Below are positions 1 to 8,520 of a stretch of DNA of 64,000 nucleotides, one piece after another. Numbering within the stretch: position 1 is the stretch's first letter; every line of letters starts with the position of its first letter. The translations under genes were made by a program, and so were the position numbers. The notes under the pieces are model-generated. The model was not told the DNA's origin, searched no databases, and saw only the letters and a program-made list of their open reading frames with translations. This DNA comes from B10-G9 sp963712165 (GTDB lineage: Bacteria; Chloroflexota; Anaerolineae; Anaerolineales; UBA11858): positions 620,001 through 684,000 of the forward strand of contig CAVQGY010000002.1 in assembly GCA_963712165.1 (NCBI GenBank), given 5' to 3'.

Positions 1-603
1 ATCACCGCAGCGGGCCATAAAGGGCTCTTCCTGATCGATTCGCAACCACTGACTTGCCAGGATGAAATACCAGATATCATCGGGATACCAGTTGAGTACC
101 CTCTTGATCTCCTGGAGAGCACCAAGACCATCATGGAAGACCCTGCCGCTCTGGATACCCCGGAGCAGCAATTCCGGTGTACGGAGCCAATCGATCTCCG
201 TAATCCCGTTGAGCGGGTTGAACCCAAGGTGCCATGTAAAATAGGAATCGACAGCGAATGTGCGTGCCCTATGAATGATGGGGTATTCGGTCCTCTCCCC
301 CATTAGGTAGTCATTCTCAAAATGGGTGGAGTATCCCTTGTAGGTAAAGGGTAGTTTGTTGGCCAGAAAGTCATAGATCTGGTCTCCCACTACCTCGTAA
401 TCATCTGTTGAAAAAAACAGATCAACCCGGGGTCCCCAGTCATGGTCGATGGAACGCTGGTCATCAAATCCCAAGACGTCGGATCCGGTGATCAACCGAC
501 CTGCCGAATACTCAATCTCAGGAAAATGTTCCTCCAATAGCGGCGCAACAATCTCGAAATAGAAATCATGGCTCAGTTGCAGTCCCTTAATATGAGGGGG
601 CAT
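1..603 (-). CDS. DUF4037-like nucleotidyltransferase-fold protein (partial, runs off left edge)
   Basis: The reading frame is open from an ATG at 603 to the window edge, about 201 residues seen. It opens with MPPHIKGLQLSHDFYFE and then carries GSDVLGFDDQRSIDHDWGPR, the typical N-terminal block of DUF4037 proteins, which have a nucleotidyltransferase-like fold with Asp residues in the GSD and DHDWG motifs. A good ribosome site (GGAGG) lies 7 bases before the ATG. The cellular role of DUF4037 is unknown. No attC separates it from the next gene upstream (start of that gene at 1320), so it may share a multigene cassette or lie beyond the end of the integron array. The C-terminus is missing because the window ends. 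Confidence 0.75.
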   Translation of the reverse strand, partial: MPPHIKGLQLSHDFYFEIVAPLLEEHFPEIEYSAGRLITGSDVLGFDDQRSIDHDWGPRVDLFFSTDDYEVVGDQIYDFLANKLPFTYKGYSTHFENDYLMGERTEYPIIHRARTFAVDSYFTWHLGFNPLNGITEIDWLRTPELLLRGIQSGRVFHDGLGALQEIKRVLNWYPDDIWYFILASQWLRIDQEEPFMARCGD

Positions 604-627
604 TATGATTCCTCCATTTGATCACAT

Positions 628-1320
628 TCACTCACTAGTTATTGGTGTTTTATTCCGAATAATCCGCTCCGTTACATATCTATGAATATAGAAGGTATAG
701 GGTATTCCAAGATTGGTTTCAATAAGTGAATTGATCACAAGCGGCTTCCAGGCAGCCGGCCGGATCCCGCTGATGATCAAGGACCCTTCCCAGGCAAATT
801 GTACACCTATGCCAATCGCCAGCAGCATGAGAAGATTCACCTTTTCTCTACCCTTCAGATTCCTGATGATGATCCAAATATATCCCAGGCACAGTATCAA
901 TACCATTACTCCGTGATATGACCCTGTGCCGCGAGAAATGGATATGTCAGGAAAGTTAGCCCCAAAATTCTGGCTTAATTGCCCGATGGTGACCCAACCC
1001 AAAATGGGCAGCAAGGACCACTCGACCGCGTGACCATCTTGATCTAGCAATAACCAAATCCACGCAAAATTGGTAAACCCGTAACTGATGCTCAACCACA
1101 GCAGGAACCAGGCAGGATTTGCTCCCATAACTTGTCGGGTCCCAAGCAGCGTATAGAAAATCCCATAGTCCACCAGAAAATACACCACGCCTGCAATCAG
1201 TCCTACGACGACAGCTGTTCGCTTTTTAAAATAGAATAGAACACCACCAAATATCAACAACCAGATTATGTCAAGGACAATATATAGCGAACTAAATGTA
1301 CGAGCGACAGAATAATCCAT
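628..1320 (-). CDS. Polytopic membrane protein, unknown function
   Basis: 230 residues with about seven hydrophobic segments spread over the whole length, so an integral membrane protein. The start at 1320 is preceded by AAGGGGAAGGGT, a purine-rich ribosome site. I do not recognise the family; no catalytic motif stands out apart from a W-E pair (FAWEGSL) near residue 180. It sits 24 bases upstream of the DUF4037-like gene and 44 bases downstream of the HEXXH membrane gene, all on the same strand without an intervening attC, so the three probably form one transcription unit. Confidence 0.65.
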   Translation of the reverse strand: MDYSVARTFSSLYIVLDIIWLLIFGGVLFYFKKRTAVVVGLIAGVVYFLVDYGIFYTLLGTRQVMGANPAWFLLWLSISYGFTNFAWIWLLLDQDGHAVEWSLLPILGWVTIGQLSQNFGANFPDISISRGTGSYHGVMVLILCLGYIWIIIRNLKGREKVNLLMLLAIGIGVQFAWEGSLIISGIRPAAWKPLVINSLIETNLGIPYTFYIHRYVTERIIRNKTPITSE

Positions 1321-1364
1321 ACCCTTCCCCTTTGCCAGATATCAGTTTCTAATCCAACGGCTAC

Positions 1365-1895
1365 TTAGTTTTGGGTTGCATCCTGTAAGGCGCCTCGCGC
1401 CGGATCTGACGGAGTTCTTACTGTCCTGGACAGGCTGAATACAATCACCAATCCGACCAGGTAGACACTGATCGTCAACCAGAAGTAGCCGTGCACTATG
1501 TCATCCGGCAGCATCTTCATCAACCTCCCCACATCATTTGGATCTGTCAAACCGCTCCTGTAGTTATGGATCGAATTCACCAGCGGGGAAATGATCCCGA
1601 TGGCAATCAGGTTGAGCCAGATCCAACGCCTTTTAAATCGTACTAACATGCATACAGCAAAGATAACTGAAAAAGTCATAAAATCACACAAGTACGGCGC
1701 TCCGAGGGATGCTGCTGTAACAGGCCCATCCCAGTCCACATAACCCCAGTAGCCTTGGGTAGGCCAGAAAACGAACTCAGTGATCCTGGCGCCCTCGATC
1801 ATTGCCATTACCGCGTGACTGGCTTCATGCCGAAATGTACCCAGCAGCTGGTATATCGGATAGGCGAGGATCCATAGAAGATCGGTTTTCTTAAT
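1365..1895 (-). CDS. HEXXH membrane protein (M50-like), apparent ATT start
   Basis: The frame holds FRHEASHAVMA, an HEXXH zinc-metalloprotease motif next to a transmembrane segment as in site-2-protease-like M50 proteins. This motif lies upstream of the first ATG (1808), so an ATG-only start would delete the active site. Going back, the frame stays open to a TAG near 1923 with no ATG, GTG or TTG. The only well-placed start is ATT at 1895, 5 bases after AGGAG, giving IKKTDLLWILAYPIYQ and about 176 residues. Either ATT is used (rare) or an ATG has mutated and the gene is dead. Four hydrophobic segments follow. A second M50 motif is not obvious, so the protease call is tentative. Confidence 0.55.
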   Translation of the reverse strand: MKKTDLLWILAYPIYQLLGTFRHEASHAVMAMIEGARITEFVFWPTQGYWGYVDWDGPVTAASLGAPYLCDFMTFSVIFAVCMLVRFKRRWIWLNLIAIGIISPLVNSIHNYRSGLTDPNDVGRLMKMLPDDIVHGYFWLTISVYLVGLVIVFSLSRTVRTPSDPARGALQDATQN

Positions 1896-1946
1896 TCTTC
1901 TCCTCCCGAAAAAGAAAATAGATGGTTTTGGCTTCTACCAGGAGCT

Positions 1947-2100
1947 TGGCGTATGAGTTCACTTGGCGCCGGTTTTTTCTCGGTTGTCCATCATCGGCTC
2001 TGGGTCCGCCGCAGGCACTCAGGTGCCTGTCCTGAGCCCCGCTTCTCTAACTCCGTCAAAGATCAGGTTAAACTCTGTCAAAGGAGAGCAGGGGTTAGTT
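1947..2100 (-). repeat. attC site 1 (distal end of array, degenerate)
   Basis: Left box GCGTATGAGTTC and right box GGGGTTAGTT bracket about 154 bp; GCGCCGG and dispersed-repeat fragments fill the centre. The left core is eroded compared with CCTAACGGATGAGC. It closes the oxidoreductase cassette. Confidence 0.55.
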
Positions 2101-2194
2101 GTCGTTGCCACTATATAAGCGTGCAAATCTTATGGTACGTGGATGAGCGAAAAAAAGCACTGTTAAAATAATTGAAATACTACATCCGATTTCT

Positions 2195-3850
2195 CTATTC
2201 TCCTCGGCCCTGGTTCATTTTCTTATGTAAGTGCTCCGGCCATTGGGAAAAATCCTCAGCGGGATATATTTCGAGTTCCGGGCCGTTTTGGGTTAGTAAA
2301 TCTGCTGTTTTGCAGCCGAGAACATTTTTTGCCGCGGCCAGGCCAGAGCTGGTTACACCTGCTACTCCATGGCTTAGTGTGCTAGCTCCGCACATGTATA
2401 AGCCTGCTATTTCGGTTTTGACGGGGAAGGAACCGGGCCCAACTTGCCTGCGGCTTTTTGAGATGCCGTATTGGTTGCCTCGGGTGGCGCTCAGATAATA
2501 TTCGTTTGTAAGTGGTGTGCCTAAATTCCAATAAACTACCTTATCAGATATGCCTGGGATGTGTTTTTCTAAAGTTTGGAACATTTTCCAAGCCAGGTCT
2601 TCTTTGAGTCCCTGGTAAGCGTCTGGGCGAGAACCCTGGTCTGAATCAGCCCATTCTTCAAAAGCAGCGTAATCTACAAAGGTGAAAGCCTCGCAGGTGT
2701 GGTGACCGCGCCCTTTGCCAGAGGTGTGCATTTTGGATGGGTCTTTGAGGGTGGTCACTGTTAAGAACATCATGCCAGGACGCTCAGCCGTCAAAGCGTG
2801 ATCGGTTAAACCTTGTTTATATAATTCGTCTACATTTTCATTGTCGTAAAGCCAATAATTACCAGAATCCAGCCCGGCCTGTTCTAAATCCATATCGAGC
2901 GCGAAAAATAGGCTCAACGCCGAAACGGAATAGGTAACGCGATCTAATTTGGCGACTAACTTTTGGCTCAGCGATTTGCGCCCGATAAGTTTTCCAAAGG
3001 TGATTTCCGGGTCGGCGTTGCTGATAACCGTCTCGGCGTGAATTTCTTCTCCATCCGCCAAGCGGATGCCGCACACACGCCCACCTTTGAGGAGGATTTT
3101 ATCCACTCTGGTTTTGAGGCGTATTTCACCGCCGGCTCTTTTCAAAACCTTAACAAACGCTCTCGGGATGGCAAATGCGCCTCCGATCGGATAATATCCC
3201 CCGTTGAAATAATGGTGCAAAATGCTAACTGGAACAAAGGCTGAAACTTGTGTAGGCGGCATGCCATGGTCGCCTGATTGCCCCGCTAAAATTCCTTGTA
3301 GAACGGGGTCATCAATAAAATGTTCGATCAAGTCTTGCCCCGAACGTGTGATCCAGCGGAGCAGCGAGATTGAGCCAATGGCGGCTTTGACTTTTTCAAG
3401 CGCACCTTTATCACTACCCAATTTGCTGAGCATTGCGACCATTTTTTCGGCGGTATCAAGATACCCATCAATGCCTTCAGATTCGTGCGGGAAATATTCT
3501 TTTAGTCTCGCTGCTAGATTATCTTTACCTTTTGGGAAATCAAATTGCTGATCGCCTATTCGAATGTGGTCATATCCTTCGGGATTAAGTTCGGAGAAAG
3601 CGAGGTCGCCTGACACACCCAGTCCTTGATAAATGCGGCGCAGTGGCCCTCCTTCTTCGATACCACCAATATAATGCACGCCAGGGCTAAAGCGATAGCC
3701 ATTCAAGGTGAATGAGTGCGTCCATCCGCCGGGCACTTCATGTTGCTCGCAGACGAGAACGCTCTTTCCCGCTTGGGCTAAGGCAACCGCAGCGGTTAGG
3801 CCTCCCGCACCTGAGCCAATGACAATGATGTCGTAATATTTTTTGGACAT
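2195..3850 (-). CDS. FAD-dependent phytoene desaturase/carotenoid isomerase-like oxidoreductase
   Basis: An N-terminal dinucleotide-binding motif (VIGSGAGGLTAAVALAQAG) followed by VCEQHEVPGG is typical of the CrtI/CrtISO/RetSat branch of FAD amine-oxidase-like enzymes. The C-terminal flavin-contact region is MCGASTLSHGVAGVTSSG. With the start at MSKKYYD (3850, after AGAGGAATATG) the protein has about 551 residues, normal for the family; a start 14 codons upstream is possible but less conserved. Such enzymes dehydrogenate, isomerise or saturate polyenes at membranes; the substrate here cannot be told. It is one of the largest single-gene cassettes in the array, and no carotenoid genes lie nearby. 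Confidence 0.8.
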   Translation of the reverse strand: MSKKYYDIIVIGSGAGGLTAAVALAQAGKSVLVCEQHEVPGGWTHSFTLNGYRFSPGVHYIGGIEEGGPLRRIYQGLGVSGDLAFSELNPEGYDHIRIGDQQFDFPKGKDNLAARLKEYFPHESEGIDGYLDTAEKMVAMLSKLGSDKGALEKVKAAIGSISLLRWITRSGQDLIEHFIDDPVLQGILAGQSGDHGMPPTQVSAFVPVSILHHYFNGGYYPIGGAFAIPRAFVKVLKRAGGEIRLKTRVDKILLKGGRVCGIRLADGEEIHAETVISNADPEITFGKLIGRKSLSQKLVAKLDRVTYSVSALSLFFALDMDLEQAGLDSGNYWLYDNENVDELYKQGLTDHALTAERPGMMFLTVTTLKDPSKMHTSGKGRGHHTCEAFTFVDYAAFEEWADSDQGSRPDAYQGLKEDLAWKMFQTLEKHIPGISDKVVYWNLGTPLTNEYYLSATRGNQYGISKSRRQVGPGSFPVKTEIAGLYMCGASTLSHGVAGVTSSGLAAAKNVLGCKTADLLTQNGPELEIYPAEDFSQWPEHLHKKMNQGRGE

Positions 3851-3895
3851 ATTCCTCTTGTTCAAAATTTTGACAGATTCGAATTTCATCAATAA

Positions 3896-3977
3896 AAAGA
3901 TAAGCTCACCCGACTAAGATAACTTGATTATCCATACGCCGCCAGCCCACAAAGATCGGGTGAAGCCTGGGTTAGCC
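3896..3977 (-). repeat. attC site 2 (short, degenerate)
   Basis: Left part AAGATAAGCTCACCCG and right part CGGGTGAAGCCTGGGTTAGCC face each other, so CACCCG/CGGGTG can pair. About 82 bp. The left core lacks the CTAAC consensus. Confidence 0.55.
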
Positions 3978-4010
3978 GCCAATGAGTTAATGAATTGAAA
4001 AGGTCCCCAT

Positions 4011-4487
4011 TCAAGAATCCTTGATTGGGCGAATTGCTGCCATTGTTCGATTTGCAGCGTATTGCATAAGTTGCTCTCGCGTAGGCTTTGGACTCATGCC
4101 TTCAAGTTTAAGCATCGCACCCATAAACTTGGGATGGAGTTTTAAACGGTGCTCGAGGAAATCCGCGATTTGAGCGGGATCGGTGATTGGATCTGCTTGA
4201 CCCAGAAATGTATAGGAACCCACGGTCAATTTCACATTTGGATCTGCTGACAGGTTTTGGAACCAATCCGCCTTGGCTCCCCGCGCCGAACCCAGATAGA
4301 TAACCCCATCGATTTCTTCGAATTGGAGCGGTGTTATCCTGGGCAGACCAGATTTGCGTCCCTTTGTTTCTAATAAAAGCACAAAACCCCCTACAAGCGA
4401 GCCGAGCCCCACCGAGTAGGCAATCCTCGGGGGTAAAAAACGAAGAAGACGCCATACGAAACGTGGAATTTTTTCAACCCTGTTCAT
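4011..4487 (-). CDS. Deazaflavin (F420)-dependent nitroreductase/quinone reductase family protein
   Basis: 158 residues. LLLETKGRKSG near residues 38-48 followed by a beta-rich body (LQFEEIDGVIYLGSARGAKAD) is the signature of the split-barrel Ddn-like family, in which the TxGRKSG loop contacts F420. Family members reduce quinones, nitro compounds or other electron acceptors with F420H2. A membrane-associated N-terminal helix is present. RBS AAGGGACCGGT precedes the ATG. It lies 89 bp downstream of a second member of the family with no attC between, so the two are co-carried. F420 use is a family inference, since some relatives bind other flavins or heme. Confidence 0.8.
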   Translation of the reverse strand: MNRVEKIPRFVWRLLRFLPPRIAYSVGLGSLVGGFVLLLETKGRKSGLPRITPLQFEEIDGVIYLGSARGAKADWFQNLSADPNVKLTVGSYTFLGQADPITDPAQIADFLEHRLKLHPKFMGAMLKLEGMSPKPTREQLMQYAANRTMAAIRPIKDS

Positions 4488-4576
4488 ACCGGTCCCTTAT
4501 TAAAGATTTTCCAGTGGTTTTTCAGTGTATTCTATCTACTCTTATTATATATGTCCTTGCGGTATTTCAATTCCGG

Positions 4577-5068
4577 CTACCTTCCGGCGCTGATTTCTAT
4601 CGGTATCAAGCGAAAGCAAGGAAAGAATTTTGCTGCTTTTTCTATACTGGAAGGGTCCTCAAGGGTCACGCTTTCCCCGGCCCAGCGTGACCAGATCTTT
4701 GCGCTATTGGGATTGATCCTGATTGCCTCACTCAATCTCCCTATGATTTCAGCGTCATTATAAGGTTTAGCGATGGCATCAAAGCTCTCATGGCCAATCT
4801 GTACCTGAACACGGGGATTAGCCGCAATATTAAGCCTCCAGTCAGTTTTTCCGCCCCAGCCTGCCATGATGATTGGATGCCCCGTGCTTTTCTCGCGTTG
4901 ATATTCAACAGGTGTACAATGTTGCTTTCCGCTCTTGCGTCCGGTCGTGGTCAATAATAAAACAAAGCTGCTGAATATTGGCAATCCTATCCGATAAAAG
5001 AATAGCGGCGTTTTAAACAACCACTTGAAGATAGGTCCAGGATTATCTTTAGGAACCAATCGAGTCAT
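4577..5068 (-). CDS. Second Ddn-like deazaflavin-dependent reductase
   Basis: With the start at MTRLVPKDNPG (5068) the protein has 163 residues; 25 upstream in-frame codons look non-conserved. LLLTTTGRKSGKQHCTPVEY marks the F420-binding loop, followed by IIMAGWGGKTDWRLNIAANP, the family's second conserved block. Its similarity to the downstream gene is distant, so the pair is not a recent tandem duplication. No attC separates it from its neighbours on either side, making 4.0-6.0 kb a three-gene unit. Substrate unknown. Confidence 0.78.
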   Translation of the reverse strand: MTRLVPKDNPGPIFKWLFKTPLFFYRIGLPIFSSFVLLLTTTGRKSGKQHCTPVEYQREKSTGHPIIMAGWGGKTDWRLNIAANPRVQVQIGHESFDAIAKPYNDAEIIGRLSEAIRINPNSAKIWSRWAGESVTLEDPSSIEKAAKFFPCFRLIPIEISAGR

Positions 5069-5234
5069 AATTAATTCTTCTGCTCTTAAAGTGATGCGTA
5101 ACAGGAGGCTGAGATTTTGTTTTCCCATTTTCAGTTTGATCAAACTCCGACAATCTCTTTTATTCTAGAGGCCATTCTTGACGGTGGTCCCTGTTTGTGA
5201 ACCACTTATTATGATATTTTATCGGTAATTTTCA

Positions 5235-6038
5235 TTATTTATCATTATCAGCTGGCAGGGTCATTGCGCAGCGAAACCCCACGCGCTGATTGGGCCTGAC
5301 AGAATGAGAAGAATCACGGAAGAATGTCTTGGCAACCGCTGCATCTGAAGCCCATGATCCACCGCGCAAACCATGGTCTAATACTTCATCTGCACCAGTC
5401 GGATTCTTGCTGGGAGCATAAGTGTAATAATCAAACTCAAAATAGTCTGACACCCATTCAGCAGCATTGCCTGCCATATCCAATACGCCATAAATGCTTG
5501 CTCCCCCCGGGTAGCTTCCTACAGCTACAACACCACCAAGGTTGCTTTCCAGTGTATTTGCTTTTGATGGGTCCCAATGATTGCCCCATGGGTATATCCA
5601 CCCATCAATGCCCCGGGCAGCTTTTTCCCATTCGGCTTCACTCGGAAGACGTTTTCCTACCCAGCGGCAATAGGCGTCTGCCTCTGACCAGAGAATTCCA
5701 ACTACAGGCTCATCCGCCCCCTGTGCTACTATCGAATTGTCCCAGCCTCGTTTCGTCTGGAAGTTGGTCTGGGCAACAAATACTGAAAACGCCGCATTGG
5801 TTACTTCTGTTCGATCAATCGCGTACGCATCAAGATATACTTGACGCTGTGGATTATTTGACTTTCGGTCATCATCTTGGCCCATTAAAAACCATCCCGC
5901 GGGAACAATGACCATTTCATTCAGCATGGTTTCTGGTGGCTGCGAACAAGATACACACCCAATGCCAAGAAATCCGAGTGTAATGAGAAATAATGGCCAA
6001 CCCCTACCGTATTCGCGAAATAGAAATTGGATAGTCAT
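5235..6038 (-). CDS. Exported formylglycine-generating-enzyme-like (SUMF1) lipoprotein
   Basis: The N-terminus has a hydrophobic segment ending in GIGCVSC, a probable lipobox. It is followed by the SUMF1/FGE-sulfatase fold: MVIVPAGWFLMGQDDD, RQVYLDAYAIDRTEVTNAAF, CRWVGKRLPSEAEWEKAARG, DMAGNAAEWVSDY and a C-terminal LRGGSWASD ... RVGFRCA. About 268 residues. The catalytic Cys pair of true FGEs is not evident, so this is more likely one of the many non-catalytic or differently acting SUMF1 relatives. Start ATG at 6038; an in-frame TTG at 6044 sits closer to the GAGG ribosome site and is an alternative. Confidence 0.82.
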   Translation of the reverse strand: MTIQFLFREYGRGWPLFLITLGFLGIGCVSCSQPPETMLNEMVIVPAGWFLMGQDDDRKSNNPQRQVYLDAYAIDRTEVTNAAFSVFVAQTNFQTKRGWDNSIVAQGADEPVVGILWSEADAYCRWVGKRLPSEAEWEKAARGIDGWIYPWGNHWDPSKANTLESNLGGVVAVGSYPGGASIYGVLDMAGNAAEWVSDYFEFDYYTYAPSKNPTGADEVLDHGLRGGSWASDAAVAKTFFRDSSHSVRPNQRVGFRCAMTLPADNDK

Positions 6039-6065
6039 TTTCAACCATTCCTCTTAATAATTCAC

Positions 6066-6250
6066 ACGTAACCACCAAGCGAAAGAGCTTCAGGAAGCAT
6101 CCTATTGGGCTCCCGCAGCCGGGCCAATTTTTTATTTTCAATTTTCTATCTTCAATTCAAATCGGCTATCAGGTGGTCCCTCCTGAGACCGTCGACTCTG
6201 ACTTCTTCATCGCTCCTATTTGCCTTGCCAAAGGAGAGCGGTAGTTAGGT
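6066..6250 (-). repeat. attC site 3
   Basis: Boxes ACGTAAC (left) and GTTAGGT (right), 185 bp. The loop carries a TTTCAATTTTC-type AT-rich stretch and a CCTCCTGAG...CGACTCTGAC dispersed-repeat segment. Confidence 0.65.
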
Positions 6251-6255
6251 GGTTC

Positions 6256-6648
6256 TTAGTCTTCAGAGCACGATGCTTTTCTTGTTAGTTTATTTATTTT
6301 CCTGTAAAGAATAGAGATGTTTATTATTGAAATAATCAAAAGGAAAAAAAACATAAAAACGAGAGCGTATTCGCCGCTTTGTGCAAAATAACCTGGGCTA
6401 TTCACTACTGTGTAACAGAGCATGCCTTGTGCAAAGGCCGATAATACCCACCATTCCTGTTTCGATGTCCGTAAAATTATACCCGTCACTATTAGCGCAA
6501 TTGCTGTAATGAACTCGATGGCCAGATGAAAAGATATACTCACTGGAGTTGTTTCTAGCTCTGGGACATTACCGGTTGTCAAAAAAAACAACCACTGGAA
6601 AAACATAAGGGCTCCAATCAACACAGAGCTGATCTTCACAAATTTCAT
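6256..6648 (-). CDS. Four-helix membrane protein, unknown function
   Basis: 130 residues with four hydrophobic segments and a basic, cytosolic C-terminal tail (YRKINKLTRKAS). RBS AAGG lies 9 bases before the ATG. The stop codon lies just past the right box of the attC at 6066-6250, the compact layout seen throughout the array. No family recognised; a small DoxX- or DUF4345-like membrane protein is conceivable but unproven. Confidence 0.65.
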   Translation of the reverse strand: MKFVKISSVLIGALMFFQWLFFLTTGNVPELETTPVSISFHLAIEFITAIALIVTGIILRTSKQEWWVLSAFAQGMLCYTVVNSPGYFAQSGEYALVFMFFFLLIISIINISILYRKINKLTRKASCSED

Positions 6649-6705
6649 ATTAGTTATCCTTGATAATATTTTTGATAAACATTATTTCGATTTTTTAACC
6701 TGTCC

Positions 6706-6830
6706 GCCTATCTTAAAAGCTCGCCTGATGCCGGGGCCAGTTTCATATAATTATAGAACCAACGCTAAAAAGGGGGAGTAATGATCGAGTAATTGGTTTG
6801 CCCAGCGCTCAGGTGGAGCGGGGGTTTTGT
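6706..6830 (-). repeat. attC site 4 (degenerate)
   Basis: GCTCGCCTGATGCCGGGG on the left and CAGGTGGAGCGGGGGTTTT on the right, with an ATTATAGAACC loop. Core trinucleotides are eroded (TTAAAAG; GTTTTGT). Confidence 0.5.
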
Positions 6831-6845
6831 TTGACCGGTGGTGGA

Positions 6846-7255
6846 TTATTCCTGAATCAAATACTCCGTATTTCTGACCGATAATCCATCAACGGGATGG
6901 TTATTAATCTCAATGATGAGACCGTTTTCCAGATTGAGGGGATAAACCTCGGACATAATGCCATCAACGCAGACCTGCACATCTATCCTGTTTCCTTCAA
7001 TTTCTACTGTCTCAACAATCTGTTGGTCCGAGGAGCTGAGCCTGATCCTCAATCTCTTGAGTGCCTACCATGGAGAGGATCAAGCTGCCATTGATAAAGA
7101 TTTCAACCTCTTTATCAAGAAAGCCGTATCCAAGTCCTACTAGCAATTTCGCCAGGTAATTCCTGAACCAGGCCTTCTTGGGGCAGTACAGCGCATCCTC
7201 CAAGAACGGAGATGGCAATTAATAACAAGATAAGCTTCTTTATTTTATTTAACAT
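6846..7255 (-). pseudogene. Small lipoprotein gene broken by two frameshifts
   Basis: An ATG at 7255 begins MLNKIKKLILLLIAISVLGG and then the lipobox Cys. Coding potential then moves through three frames: the signal frame ends near 7115, a middle piece reads FLDKEVEIFINGSLILSMVG, and the last piece reads RIRLSSSDQQIVETVEIEGN and continues to a stop at 6846. Joined, these make a plausible 130-residue exported lipoprotein. Two single-base indels would explain it. Either true decay or sequence error. It lies between attC sites 4 and 5 as a normal single-gene cassette. Confidence 0.6.
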
Positions 7256-7531
7256 AGCTGATGAGCCTCGCGAAGCGCCCTGAGTGGATACGAAGGGTTG
7301 CGAAACAGTCATTAGGGCACCCGCAGCAGGATTCAAGTAATCAGTAATCAGTCTGCCCGGTCGGAAGCTAAGCATCCACCGGTCTTCGGTCTCTTGGCCC
7401 CTGTCCAGAGCCCTTCACTTCGCTCAGGATAAACTCCGCGAAGAACCGGTCGTTCGCCCTTCAACTCGTTTCCTTCGCTCTAGCTCAGCTCAGGCAGGGA
7501 AAACCTGGCCGAAGGGGGGCGGGGGTTAGCC
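7253..7531 (-). repeat. attC site 5 (279 bp, repeat-loaded)
   Basis: Left end CATAGCTGATGAGCC, right end GGGGTTAGCC. The long loop contains an ATACGAAGGGTTGCGAA segment, AAGTAATCAGTAATCAG and a CAGGCAGG...GGCCGAAGG repeat segment. One of the longest sites in the array. Confidence 0.6.
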
Positions 7532-7540
7532 TACGTTCTC

Positions 7541-8206
7541 TTAGTGAACAGCATTTATAAACCATCCACCCACAGGTGAGGCGAAATTTAATAAAATATG
7601 AGCAAGTACAGTCCAGCGGATGGATCCGCTGGTTCTAGCCACCCAGCCCCAAACAAGTCCCAGGAGAATTGAAATCAGGGCAAATCTTAAAGTATCGGCC
7701 GTTATCGTTCCAGAATCTACAATTTGGGGAGATAGATGCCAAAACCCAAACCAAATTGCTGGATAAAGATAACCCCAAAACAAATTTCCATTAAAAGCGA
7801 CAACATAAGTTCCACGCCAGAGGATTTCTTCAAATGTTCCATTTGATATAGCATAGAAGAGCGAAAATAAAATAAACAGGGTAGTAGTCCCTTTGATGCT
7901 TGAGGAAAATTGAGTTAAGTATAGAAGGAGGGGGGGACCCGAGAGGAGGAGCAATCCCAGCCAGATCGGCTTGCCAAATTGCGGATCTGGTTTGCTAAAC
8001 ATTTCTCTTATTCCTTCAAGACCTACTGTGACCAAGGGTAACAAGAAACACCATACAAGCCAATAAAATATGAAACCAAATAGATAAGCTTTTTCACGAC
8101 CAAGATTCGTGCTGAGATATCGGAAGAGAAAAAATGTTGAGACTAACAACACTGGAGGAGAGCCAAGAAGAATGTATTGTCTCGTATTAAACGATGTAAT
8201 CCCCAT
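7541..8206 (-). CDS. CPBP-family intramembrane glutamic protease
   Basis: 221 residues from MGITSFNTRQY (8206), chosen over an ATG 17 codons upstream that starts inside attC-derived sequence. About seven hydrophobic segments. The CPBP/Abi motifs are present: FEEILWRG (motif 1, EExxxR), FGFWH (motif 2) and LAHILLNF (motif 3). Family members cleave prenylated or peptide substrates in the membrane and often give bacteriocin self-immunity. A second, unrelated-looking CPBP cassette sits at 18.0-18.8 kb. Confidence 0.85.
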   Translation of the reverse strand: MGITSFNTRQYILLGSPPVLLVSTFFLFRYLSTNLGREKAYLFGFIFYWLVWCFLLPLVTVGLEGIREMFSKPDPQFGKPIWLGLLLLSGPPLLLYLTQFSSSIKGTTTLFILFSLFYAISNGTFEEILWRGTYVVAFNGNLFWGYLYPAIWFGFWHLSPQIVDSGTITADTLRFALISILLGLVWGWVARTSGSIRWTVLAHILLNFASPVGGWFINAVH

Positions 8207-8230
8207 AGGTAATACTCCAATCTTTAGGTA

Positions 8231-8504
8231 GGTTAACCGATGAGCTTTGCGAAGCATCTAGCCTGCGGGTAAGGGCACCTGCTCTGAGCGGACCCCGAGA
8301 ACTTCGCTTCTCTCTGCATAAACTCCGCCGAGGGGGCAGTTGAAGAGTCAGGTGGTCCCTCCTGAGCCCTTCGACTCTGACTCCGTCATCGCTCCCTTCG
8401 CTATAACTCAGGGCAGGCAGGGTAAACCTAGCCGAAGGGGACCCCCCTGAGCAAAGCCGAAGGGGACCCTCCTGAGCAAAGCCGAAGGGGAGCGGGGGTT
8501 AGGT
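8231..8504 (-). repeat. attC site 6 (274 bp, repeat-loaded)
   Basis: Boxes GGTTAAC and GTTAGGT. The loop contains a tandem direct repeat of CTGAGCAAAGCCGAAGGGG (twice, near 8448-8492), and GTAAGGGCACCTG and CTCCGCCGAGGGGGCAG modules shared with sites 16, 17 and 20. Confidence 0.75.
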
Positions 8505-8520
8505 GGCAGTAAAAATCATT

